A DNA stretch of 60,000 nucleotides from Glandiceps talaboti (taxonomy: Eukaryota > Hemichordata > Enteropneusta > Spengelidae). The notes beneath the pieces were generated by a model. That model saw only the letters and a list, made by a program, of their open reading frames with translations, ran no database searches and was not told the DNA's origin. Below, piece by piece: positions 1-12,900 of this stretch. The stretch's first letter is position 1; each line of letters begins with the position of its first letter. The stretch lies in assembly GCF_964340395.1 (NCBI RefSeq), contig NC_135550.1:23168176-23228175 (forward strand). The letters are read 5' to 3'. Made by a program: the position numbers and the translations under genes.

Positions 1-2520
1 ATGGTACTTGGCAAAAAAGTCACACTGGCTTGGTTATTTACAGCAAATGAAGTACATCTCATCTCATCTCAGTTTTACAATGTCTGTGATTTTCTGAGAG
101 TTTTAGTACCATCAGTATATTTGAAATTGATTGATTGCCATGACGGCTTGTAAATCAGTATCAAGTACTCGACAGCACATGTAACAGTGCTTGTCAAAGA
201 ATCCATAAAAAAAGACAAAAATGAAGGGTGTAAACTGTCTCTCCATTTCAAGGTACAATATCACTCTTTACTGGTGTTGGCATTCTCTACTTGTTTACCA
301 AAATTTGCAGACTACATCCTCTGCATTACAATTAGTCATGAATCATTTTCTCTGACACTTCATAAACTTCATGATGTGTTTGCCCACTGAGACAGTTAAT
401 GCTTTTTGTTGTCTCTTTATTTTCTGTAAACTGAGTGACTGAAATTATTTGTCCTGATTCAAGTTTAATTCAAAAGACCAGGACATCATTGTGGTGTAAC
501 TCAACATCTGTATTGGTAAATTGAGAAGTTAAGATATGGAAAATTGATGGAGACAGTCTGGGTGGACTTGATAAGATGGATAATGAGAAAACCTCCCACC
601 ATTACAGTAAGTTCTGAAAGGTGGAGTCAGAAATATACATGTTTCATCTGCTTTATATTTACTAAAACGAATATCATTTAGGGGCAAAGATTTTCATCTT
701 CTGTCATTTTTGGCAGTGAAAATACACACTCAAATACTACTGCTAGTCAAGTTGTACATTCTGTAGTATTCTTTCTAACAAGTTCTGACTATAGTGAAGA
801 CCATTTTGTAGGATTCTTATACTTTCAAGGTCTTTCAGAGAGAATAAAATATCAAGATGTTTGAAGAATAATTCTTGGCCATTGTTTGGAAACAACACAG
901 TTTTGCATTGTTACTAAATCTAGTACTCATGGTGTGATTGGTCATTTTTTGTTATGTGATCAGCCAATAGCAAGACAGATTTATGCATGCATGCATTCAA
1001 ATCATTGGTTCCCAATGGGAATGATAGTAATAAAATGTATCTGATATTGGCCAATAGCAATTTGCATTCAAATGACAATAGGGTTGGTCTAATGAGTGAA
1101 TGTGATTGATCAATAGAAAGATGGCTTTATGTGTCCATTCAAATGATTGGTTAATGATGAAATGTTTGTAGATTGTGGTTGCTCTGCATGTGCATCTCAG
1201 TGCAATCTGCATGTACTGGCCAAAATTCAAGGACTTTTGTTTAATACCCGTGTGTACAGTTGTAATGGTCTTTTTTTTTCCTGCAAGGTCTGTGGCCACT
1301 ATTGACGTGTATATTGTGAGTTTACCTGGTCTCCATGTACTTCAAGATAGTTGTTAATTGATCAAACTTAATTATGATCTTCTAACAACAATGACAACTT
1401 GCAATTGGCAGAAAAAAAATAGTCTTCAGTTGTCATGGAGATTTGCATACATAATGAAGCTCACAGCACCTGCCATACTGTACATAATATTGCAACTATT
1501 GACAGAGGCAGTAAAATTGTCTAGTTTGCACTTCTCACAAACCAGCAAACTGACACTTGAAACTGTTATATAAGCTTTGTTTTCAAATATATGCAGCATC
1601 ATAAAATGTGTGTCAATATAGAAGATAGAGAGAAACACTGAGATAAGTATGGCTTAGAATGTAGTAATCTCAATACGTAACAGACAATAGAAACAACTAC
1701 ATACTTTGTCAATAAATTAACAGACAAATTTTACACATTTTAAAGTGTCATTTTTCAACAGCAATTAAATGCTATCCTCTTTTTAAGTCACTGAAAGTTC
1801 TTGCACTTGAAAACCCTGACTTTTAAGCACAAACAACTTCTTATTGCCTGCCTTCTCTTTACTTTCTTTTTTTTTCAACATTTCTTTAAAAAAATTAAGA
1901 ATATTTTTTGAAACAATGTTAATTTGGATTTTTTTTTCTTTTAACTGTACAAAAAAGATCTTTGGTCTTTGGTTTTTTTGAGTCACTGACAAATGGTCAC
2001 CTGCACAATACACCATCATTTTGACGAAATTCCGGAGTGAAGAAAGTCCGGAGTGAAAGAAATTCCGGAGTGAAAGAAAACGTTGGAAGTCTGGAAGGCA
2101 ATACAGGATATGCAAGAATAAATAGACAGTTACCCGATTTATACCTCTGAAGCTTAGCTATGGTTATATCGAAAAAGATTTTTTCTCCACATAGAAATAA
2201 GAAATATAAACTTTTTGTAAATGCTTGCGTATTTTTTGGTACAGTCTACCAGTACAAAGAATAAAAGACAGGCAGCCAAGGTTGGCATGTGGCAGCATTG
2301 TAATAAATATTTGGAATTTCTTTGCTAAATGTCTTTTTGTTTTGTTTTAGTAGTTGCAGCCATTTTAGTAGTGACTAAGTGAAACACTTTTCATCAGCAC
2401 CATTCATAATATCCAGTACATCTCATTCAGTAGCTTTCAGTACTGTTCGTAAAATATTCCCATCGCCTCGTTGAAAGCGATGAAAACAAAAAGTTGTCAG
2501 TCTTCCACTTGACTTGGCAT
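1..2520 (-). other. Presumed 3' UTR and downstream flank of the Bim-like gene
   Basis: No exon-like reading frame is supported here. On the minus strand downstream of the TGA, possible poly(A) signals are ATTAAA near 1237-1242 and 463-468 and AATAAA at 416-421. None can be chosen without transcript data. Around 1000-1160 there are repeated CATTCAAATGATTGG-like words. At about 2026-2081 there is a three-copy repeat of ATTCCGGAGTGAAAGAA-type units. Confidence 0.4.
2026..2081. repeat. Three-copy short tandem repeat
   Basis: The word TCCGGAGTGAA recurs three times at roughly 15-20 bp spacing. It lies in the presumed 3' UTR of the Bim-like gene. Confidence 0.7.
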
Positions 2521-2628
2521 TCAAACGGAACTACCTCGGCTGAAGGAGGCACGCCGACGGATGGTACTGACCATTTCCCAGAAGAAACTTGGTCTGTCCG
2601 TATGGCTGCTGGCAGCACGGCGAATAAC
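2521..2628 (-). CDS. BCL2L11-like: Bim-like coding exon 3, short basic C-terminus
   Basis: A long pyrimidine tract ending ttttcag precedes GTTATTCG at 2628. In phase 0 this reads 35 residues (252-286) and then TGA at 2523-2521. It holds two RRxS-type basophilic kinase motifs (RRAAS at 254-258, RRRAS at about 275-279) and a short aromatic segment, PSFFWEMVSTI. Vertebrate Bim ends in a hydrophobic tail that helps membrane targeting. Here the tail is short, amphipathic and Arg-rich rather than a clear membrane anchor. A different frame is open much longer through this exon, but only the phase-0 frame joins exon 2. An alternative last exon with a hydrophobic tail cannot be excluded. Confidence 0.72.
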   Translation of the reverse strand, partial: VIRRAASSHTDRPSFFWEMVSTIRRRASFSRGSSV

Positions 2629-5600
2629 CTGAAAATGAAAAGAAAAAAAAAGAAATGAAACCATCCGGTGAAATTATAGTAAGTGATCAATATATGTAGT
2701 AAAGCACACTTTTTATGGTTCAAAATCATTTTGGAAATGTTTTTTTGACCATAAGCATGTTATATTAGTACATCAATATCATATTTCCAACACTACAATA
2801 CACATTATGGGATGAACCTGTTAACCAAGCAAGTGGGGCTTCACCCCACTTCTTATCACTAAGTAGTGTTTGTTGCCAATATTTACAAATGTGATAATGC
2901 ACTCTTACATAACACCAAGTCAAAAGTTGTAAATGTTTCTCTTGCTTACTGGTACATGTACTACTTTTGGGCATTTCAACACTGAAATCGAGCCATTTGA
3001 ATCCTCGAAAGTTTGAGCTAATTTTCATTTTGCAGGTCAAAATCCCACCATTTTTATTTTAATGAAGAACAAGTGGCATATTTTATTGGGCAACTATTTT
3101 TCTCTCGCCAGGATGCCTGTTATTCAAAAGTGTAGTTCACAGCGTAAGATTATTTTCAAGGAGGAAATCACATCAGGCAAAGCTAAGCTTAATGTTATAT
3201 CAGTTGTTATCAGTTTCATTGACCTATTATCAGTGACATTGCAAACAACTTTAGAGATGCAAACAATGTTTATTATACCCAACTTGCTGGCTCACCAAGT
3301 CAGGTTTGTAGCACTTGAATGGCTAATGGGGGAAAACTGTCATGAACAACTCATTGATATCAATCGTTAAAGTAAATGATTTAAAACCAAAACTAAATCT
3401 AAATCATGAATGTTCTGTGTAGTAAAATGTACTAACAAAACCAAGTCATTTCTGATCCTGTCAACATCAAGAAAAATAAAATCATCCATCCATTTACAGC
3501 AAACAAGCAAGTCATAAACCATATAGCATATTCATGAAGTAATTTGCATATATGTGTTAATCTTGTTTTATAACTGTGTGCATATATTGCATAACATTAT
3601 ATTATTTGCATATTCATGGTATTTGTCCCACCTATCCTTGCATTCTTTGACTGTCATGAGCCCATCCATAATTGTCTGTATACAGATGATGTCATTTGCA
3701 TATTTACATATTCATATTCTTAATGTTAATTGTCCACCTGACAATGCATTCTTCCTAGAAGAAGAGCATCTCATATAATTTGCATATTCACTATTTGCAT
3801 ATGCATGGTTATCCATATTTGCATATGGATGGTTTCATTTGTATATTCATGTTGTTATTTGCCCAATGGCCATTGCATTCTCTTTAACTACATGCAATTT
3901 GCATATTCACTAAGAAGAACATCTTGTAATGATTTGCATAGTCATGTTATTTGCATATTCACATGGCCATCTGTATATTCTTTGTCTTATTTGCCCACTC
4001 GTCATTGCATTCTTATCCAAGAACAACATCTCATATAATGATGCAATGCACAGTCACAGCTAAAAGAAGAGCAGCTCCTGCAACATTTACATATTCATGA
4101 TGTGGTCACAACTTTGTAACCACTACATTTTTATTTTTACAGCGATATGATATGAAATTCTAGATTTCCAAGATATCATCTTCTTAGCAGCTGATTGGTA
4201 AGCGATGGTGAAATCTGCAGATTAACCTTATGATCTCAACAAGTCAGAATATTGGGTTACAAAGCCTATTAGCTGATATACTTGGTGTATGCATGGATAT
4301 AACAAGTATCTAAGATCCTTGCAAATCAATAGATCTTATCACTGTACAGAGAAACAAAACTCTGCATACACACAGAGACACAAAACTAGTGCCTTCATAT
4401 ACTGTGATACAAACTCCTCACAACAGTGACAAAACCAAACACAAACGCCTTTCAAACACACCTTTTTTGACATAAACACAGCAATTAACCGAGACACAAA
4501 CACAAAAACGTTAATAGTAATAAATAGTATCTGTGTTGATTAGCAGTTTAATGTCTGAAATAGATCCAACATATCTACAAAAGTTAATTTATAGCTTCAT
4601 ATTTTTGTGGAAAAGTGTGAAGAAACTGGTACATAAATTTCAAAGCTTCATGTCAATACGACGACTCTTCAAAGAAGTTCATTGCACTACAACTGTATCG
4701 ACATAGCTGTGAGGTGCCAGTCACAAGTCAAACTGTTCTAAATTTTCCTACACAGTCTGCTCAAGCATAATGGATTTGGAGGACCATCTGTATATTTCTA
4801 AATTCCACTAATCCTTAACATTTGATTGCACCATTATAGCTGGCCAACTTCACTGAACACACTATTTTGAATGCATCCTTATATCTGCCCACTTTTTAAA
4901 TTGTAAGTTTGGATCACAGTTGAAAAAAATTACAAAAACAGGACTGGCCTTTTCTCAAGGTAATGGAGCATACCCTATATGAACCTGATTGTGTCTTTTC
5001 AAAATGAAACAATGCTATTTTGAAGGACACACCCCTTAGTTTCCATTTTGGTTCATTCACATTGAAAACATGATAAATGTTTGGAACATCTAAATCCAAA
5101 AATTTGCACAAGTGGAATTGTTAACTGACTGGTTTGAATGATGAAATTTGATATCAGAGACTGAGTAAATGGGACAAGAAAATCTAGGTGACCAACATTG
5201 GTAACAGTGTCTTGAAAAGAGATCTATATCCCGGGATCTATATATATATATATAGCGTAAGATGCACCCTACCACATAAACACACAATACACTCAAACTC
5301 AAACACAGGATTTTTATGACAGAAATGCATGATCTGAAATATCAGGCAGTAAGAGTAAGATTCAAAAAATTGAAATAACAACCAGCTGAAAATTTTCAAT
5401 TACTTTAAGATTAACATGTATCAATGAAAGACAGTGAGAAACTGGAAGCAGACAGTGAGTACAAGTGATGGTACATAAGCCATGTACGATCCAGGGTTGT
5501 CCATTGTATAGTCTGCAAACCCCACCCACATTCCCAGGGTTCTCTCCTTGCTCTCTCTCTCTCCCTCTTTCTCTCTCTGCCGTTATACAATAACCATTTC

Positions 5601-6869
5601 AGTATCGAAAATACTGAGTCTAAATTTTCCTGTTTTATTTTATTTGAAATTGAAATTGATAAGAAACGGTTGAATGATGATCCATTTTGTAATTGTATAT
5701 GAAATGACAGTTTAACTATGTCAGCAACTATGGCCACTACTAGTAATGAGATTCATCAAGGTCACATCGACCTCTGACTGGCCCCACTAGCAATTTACAA
5801 GAACAACGTCATGTGCTTTCAGTCTTTTGGGTTTTTGTTGTTATTGAAAACTCAAAAATCCTTACTATAAATTTTCATAATTCCAGAGCACAAAAAATGG
5901 GTATTTTGATAAAAAAAATTTGACTTAAAAATAACATATTCCTGAAGATGATTAACGTTTCATGAAATCAATGTCCTGTTTTTTTGGTAGCAAATGACAG
6001 CTAATTCTTGGAAAACGCATTAAATTGTCATTATGTAATATACCAGGTATTGTGATTGAAATACAAGGTCATCAGATCATTTGTACTACAAAACCAACAC
6101 TGGTCTATTTTACCACATCAAACATCAACAACAACATTCAAAACCACATGAAGATTTATTTTTGAAAAAATCCACAAAATTTATGATATTATTTAGTCAT
6201 ATTTATTTGTAATAAATACCAAACAAATAGTCTTAATATTTTTCCTGAATATTATTTAATTTTGAACGGCCATGTAACACCAGCTACACAAGTCTAAATT
6301 GTTGCAAATTAATAAAGCCACTGTGATTGAAATTGGTGAATTTTTTAGAAATAAAATTAATTGTAATATTGATGTTAGGAATGTCAAACAGTGTGCCTCA
6401 AATTGAATATATGAGATGATTTGTTAAATAGGGCAGTCGTTGACCTCTCTGTTCAATCTTCAATATATTTCAAGGTTGCTGACTCAGCACTCTAGACAGT
6501 GTCAATGTAATCTTAAACCAATAATCACAAAAACACACCTCAGGTGATATTTCATAAAATTCTATATATTTCATAACATATTCATCGCCTTTGTGATTGC
6601 GTTTCGGATAGTCGTCCAAAGTTGAAGCCAAAAATAGAAACATCTCACAAAAATGTCTCATCTGCAACACAGTCATAATTCTCTTTCAAAGTGATATGAA
6701 GACACATATTTTCAGCTGCTAACAACATAATAATACAACCAGTACCAAAAGTATAATTATTCAGGTACGCCAGACCACTTTTCTAATATTTATACTTCTT
6801 CCATATGGACATAACAAAATTACTTAATAGTGCATATATTTGGCATGTACTATTATGAACTCCATTTTA

Positions 6870-6918
<49 letters not shown>

Positions 6919-9900
6919 AAAAAGAAGAAAAGAATGAAATTTACAAGAACAGACAGAATTTGTAAAGCTGAAGTCTTATTTTCAAGTTGATATATATATA
7001 TTATAATAACATAGAAATACCAAAGCCAGTCTTGTTTGCTATAGGCAACTGAGTCATCACCTGTGTTGTCCTTGACATAATAAATACATGCTCAATGATT
7101 TGTTAAAAATAAGACAATTTGTGTCATGATAAATACAGCCAATATTCCAATTTCTACATTCAAATTACCCAAGTTAACATTAATATGATAATCCTATGAC
7201 AATACATGTATGGTAATTAGCAGTTATTGATGAAATTGACATCACCACCTATTTATGCAAAACACAATTGTGAGAACGTCTTTGAAATGTAACTATGGTT
7301 CCACTAGTCATAGTTGTGTTTCAAGGGCACAGCTGATCAAAAATTTACCATTGTTTACTTTGTAAACACAAAAGCTGCCATGAAAGTGATGGCAAACACA
7401 AAGATTAAAACATTGCTAATTGTTATTCTCTTGTGCTTTTCACCCGAAAAAATAAATGATGGTGGATGGATGGTGAAGTTGTATTAAATAGAATCCATGA
7501 GCTGTATTCGCATTATCATAATCTGTACATTAATTCTGCATCTATCATTCTATATACATTTGTAAGCAGGCTACGAGTGGTCTGAGATGACGCAGTTGAT
7601 TCACACAACTACAACTCCATTCATTAATTCACTGGTTAGGGCTCTTCAACAGCATTACCATACATTTTTTTCCTCACTAACAAGCACTCAAAGTTCGCTT
7701 TATCATTTTTCCCCTTGTTAAAGTTTCATATATTTTTGTTATCTTCACCTAAAGAATTAGATCAAATACCTTACAGCTTACAATTCATTATGATATGTAC
7801 GAGACATTACTTGAAGAAATGGAAATCAGGCCATTTTAACTTTAAGAGTAGTTTCTATGACCCACTATAGTCAACTTTCCTGAGAAATTCATGAGAATAA
7901 ACTGATAAATAATCAATAAAAATGCTGCAGAGTCCCTCACATTTTAATTATTCAAAATAATCAGTTGTTTCTGGTTACATTTATCCTGGGAAAGTAAAGG
8001 TAATATTCTGAAATATGGTTGCTGTAGAAGCAAAATTAATATATAAAAATATGGCTGCAAACAAAACTTTAAACAATCTCTGAAACAGGTTGATATTAAA
8101 GCCAAACCTGAGACTCTGAAGCATGGTAGCTAAGAAAGAAGCCAAAACTGAGACTGTGAAGTATGGTTACTAAGGGGAAGCTAAAACTGAGATTCTGAAG
8201 TATGGTTGCTAAGGGATAAGCCAAAACTGAGCCTGTGAAGTATGGTTGCTAAGAGGAAGCTAAAACTGAGACTCTGAACTATGGTTGCTAAGGGAGAAGC
8301 CAAAACTGAGACTCTGAAGTCTGGTTGCTAAGGAAGAATCCAAAGCTGACATTCTGGAATATGGTTGCTAAGCACATTGATTAACTGACACTCTGAAGTA
8401 TGGTTGCTAAGAAAACTAAAACTGACACTCTGGAATATGGTTGCTAAGAAAGAAGCCATTCTGGAAGCACAGCACTCTAGAACACCAAATTGACACTCTG
8501 AAAATTGGTTGCTAAGCATACTATTAACTAACACTTTGAAGTGTGGTTGCTAGGAACCCAAAATTGACACTCAATCTGAAGTATGGTTCCTAAAATTGCT
8601 GATTCTTTGCAATATAGTTGCCAAGAAAGCCAAATTGACATTCTGAAATATACAGTTGTTCTAAAGATGATACTCTGATATATTGTTGCTAGGAGACTAC
8701 AGACGATACTCTGGAGTACAGCTACCATGAAAATCAAAGAGAACACTTTGAAATTACTGCTAAGAAAGCTAACAATGACACTTTCAATACAGTTGCTAAG
8801 GAAGACACAAATGCTACTCTGACATTATTGCATCATGGTAACTTCAGTCTGTAAACCATATGGCAGTAGTGAATACTTGATACTTGGCAACAAACTTATG
8901 CACACATAACCTGGTGATCAAGACTTTGCAAAGTGGATAGATTTTCCCAGGGTTGTCTTAGTCCACTATTGTCTGACAGCTGACGTCACATCCTACTGTT
9001 ACACTCCTATGTTTATAGTATGTTACCACGGTAACATGGCAATACAATTTTCTTGCATTCCCAAGGGTGGGCTTCCGATAGGACTGATGGACTTCTTGTC
9101 ATTTGCTATTGTTTGTATTATGTCATCAAATCTAATCAGAATTCAAAGGCTTAAATTGATATTCTCCTATCACCTAAATATTAGTAATTTTTACTTTTTT
9201 TTTTTATTTTCAATTATGAAGTACATGTACCATAGACAATGATACATTTATACTCATTCATAGCACATCTCTTTCATCTCATCCCAGGTAAACATAACAT
9301 AATGAAACTACATGATAAAGTCCAAATGCCTTTGACCTGATTTCAAACATTGACATTTGACCTTTAGATAGGAATAGAAATCTCCTTACCCTGGATTCCT
9401 GGTAGGATAGATGAAACTCATCACTGATGCGACGTAATTCCCGACCAACCTCAATTTCTGGTCTCACGTCGGCTGGCTCTGAATGCGATCGGTTGCGAAA
9501 TTCCAACAGATCAGGCAAGGGATTAGATCGTGATCTGTTCCCGTCTGACTCTGACCTGGATCGCCAACGATTGCCATTTCCTAAAAAACATAATAAGAGC
9601 ACAGTTTCAGCTTTAAATTGTATGAAACAGACTTAGAATGGCACATTATCAAGGAATCGTGGAAAGAGCTGATACTACTGACTCCTCTTTTGGTTTCTAG
9701 TGCGTTTAAAAAAGAACAAAGCAAGTCAGTTAGTTTATTTATAACTTGAAACCTGCTAACTGGTGTTGACTAAAGTTTCCAGATGACCTGGTAAGGTCAC
9801 TTGATACCCTCTGCTGAGTTTGGAAAATATTTCACCATTCCACAGAAGTAAGATTAGTGGCATATTGCACTGGCAACAGTAGAACTTTCATAGGGCAGAG

Positions 9901-12900
9901 CATATATGATAGATGGACCTGTTTATTTACATTTTAATAATTATTCAGGACTACCCTATGTTCATGGTGTTTACATAAAATGTAATGTACTGCAAGAAAA
10001 GCTAATTTGGATATGACAAAGCAGGTAAATCTTAAAAGTCATGAATTCTCGTATTTTATTTAGGAAAACTTTACACAATTTCTCGTATGAATTCTAAAAA
10101 TTTGTAGGACCATCGACCTGCAGATAGAAGAGATTCATGCTTGAAATGAATTTTGCAGATTCAAGGATGTACAGAACTGTGGTGGTCAGTAATTCACACT
10201 ACTGCATGCCTGTGATTTTGTTGTAGAGGCCTTGGGAGCACACTTGACATTGCAATATGACAGTTGTCCTTGGGTTTCAATTGATGGATGGCTTGGGATG
10301 AGAACGATATGCATGGGCCTCAGATATTACTTTTATACATTATACATGATGCTGTAGTGCAACAACAAAGATTATTATAATAATTTGATTTGATAATTGT
10401 GGTATGCCACAAAACACATAGTGATCAAAGCTGTCTGGACAAATGTTTCTAGTTATACTGCATTTACTGCCATCACTACCATATGACGTACTACCAAACC
10501 TGTCGAGCCAAATTTTTTTTTGTTAAAGTTAAAACATATGTTCATTGTATGGACTACAATATTTATATGGATTTGTATGCTAGACACCATACATACCTTT
10601 TGATAGCTTATTTCACAATACTGGTAAATGTTTTAGAATTTAAATTTGTTTTGTTCAAAATGAGTTTCTTACATTAGTGTTTCTATTGCATATCATTGGG
10701 CACTGCAGTAATTACATTATGTTTTCTAAATCTCCAGCCTGTCTGCACCAAAGTACTTTTACTGAAATTTGACTGAGTTGAAAATATGCTGATGTATATA
10801 AAGTATCCAAACTATACTGGAGATGAAGACGACTTCACTGTATAGTAGACAGCTATTCAACTTTGCTATTACAACACATCTATTATTAGATATTGATTGT
10901 CTCCACATTTTATGAAATATTTTTTTCTTCCATTTTTTTCCATAAAAGACTACAGTCGCACACACAGCTCAGTGCGTTATAAAGTAGGGGTAAAACCTAA
11001 CTTGCTTCCTGGATAGTTTACCAAGGTTCCATATCAAAATCATAGCAAAAGAAATGCACAAATTTATGCAAGTTTCACATGATTTTCATCTCTGTTTACT
11101 GACCTTGAGTAAAAAAATGTTTTAAGCATAATTAAGTCTCTGATATCTAAAATACACAAAGTTGCCTAGGTATTAACCCCTCTCAAAAAATATACTTTTC
11201 AATAGAAATATACATTCTTGTTCAAATGTTGAAAATTTATAGCATTTCCATACTAAATGAGACAAATCTGTCATTGTCGATGCTTTGCAATCCAATAACA
11301 TCAAGGTGCTGTACACTGAATATTTTCATAGCATTATAATTTAATTTGCATAAAAATATGAGGTAATAATCAATGCATGTATTATAATACACCACTGAAG
11401 TTATGATAATTCTCATATTTATGCATAATAGACACATACTTGTTTTATTTTTTGTGCATTCTGATGACTTCTTTGGGAACTATTACATATAATTAGAAGG
11501 AACTGCATGAGGCAGTTTATGTATGACTGAACACAGCATAATATCAATAACATCTTTGACATTCAAAAGATTTGGCATGTTAATTTCATTCTCATATGTG
11601 TAATGTATGCATTGGTTAATTAATTTGTACATTTCTCTTGATCTGTGTATCGTTTGTTAACTGAAGTAGGGCTGTCATAACTATGTTTTATAGTAGACTG
11701 GCTGTTAACCGTGGGTTTACTTCTTACAAATGTTGTTTTTACGAGTCAATGTTGCCCTACAGGAAAAAGTAGTACATACTGTTTTCCACACTACCTCCAT
11801 TCAGAATTCAACACTTCTAGTGTTGACTGCATCAATAGTTACAACTATACAAGCTATAAAAGGTTAGTCTTTGAATACAGGTAGCTTGTTTTCCCCTTGT
11901 ATTGGTTAATGTGAGAAGTACATTGGGTGTCTCGTTTCCCTAGACATAAAAGTTGGCCATACATAACATGTCAGACTTGTATCAGCATTCAAGATGGCAG
12001 ATTGCTTCTAAAGTGCAAATATCAGCATAATTTGTAAAGCTGTAAGTAGTCCTCTGGACTTTTGTACCAAGTTTACCTTCAGAATCAAATATTCAATGGA
12101 GGAAATCTTATTAATTTGACCAAAAGTTCCCTCTTTTCTCTACATGAGGTTCTTTGTAACTTTGACTAAATTTCCTTCTGTTCTCTACATTGAGGTTACA
12201 AATATCACTCAATACGCTCAAACAGTTAAAAATTTTGTATACTTTTTGTGGTACATGAAGTTATTTACCATTTCCCCAAAAAACGTGATGCTTCCACCGT
12301 TGTGTTCACCGACTGAATAGCAGTGAGAAATGACTACTTGTCTCTTGGTAACAATTACTGACCCTACTGAGAAAAGGTGTGTTGATTTACACAGTATCCT
12401 CTTACTGTGTGAACAAATTTAAGAATGCTCACAAGTGTTTGTTTGTTTGTCCTGGTCTAACTGTTCACTAAATCTTACACAAATTTGAAGGGTACAAAGT
12501 CAAACTTGTTGCTGAGTTCTAAACCATGATGTATCCACTTGAACTTGACTATGACATGATAGCTACACTACTAACACTACTAGCCTAACTGTTCACAAAA
12601 TGTTCTACAAATTTATGGTATAGTTCCAAACCAAAGCCAATATTAAACTTGACTGTTACATATGATAGCCATAATGCCCTGACCAAATTGATACAACAAA
12701 GCACTACAAATTTGAAGGGTACAAAGTCTACAATACCACGACAAGTCTCTGGGCTATTTCAAACCAAACCAAACCAAACCAAGGCAGTCAAACTTGACTG
12801 TAACATGATTGCCATTGACTAACAGTAGTTAAGGTTACCTTGCTTTCCTAGAAAGCAGAGAATGCTCAAAGTATATCTAGAAATTGATATGGTCCAGGCA

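Larger units (their letters stand above)
2629..9389 (-). other. BCL2L11-like: Bim-like intron 2 (6.8 kb)
   Basis: Bounded by gtaagg at the donor (9389) and ttttcag at the acceptor (2629). It contains an octamer-rich block at 3.5-4.0 kb, a CA microsatellite at 6.87 kb and a degenerate 40-bp minisatellite at 8.0-8.8 kb. No further coding exon is supported. The remainder is AT-rich unique sequence. Confidence 0.75.
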
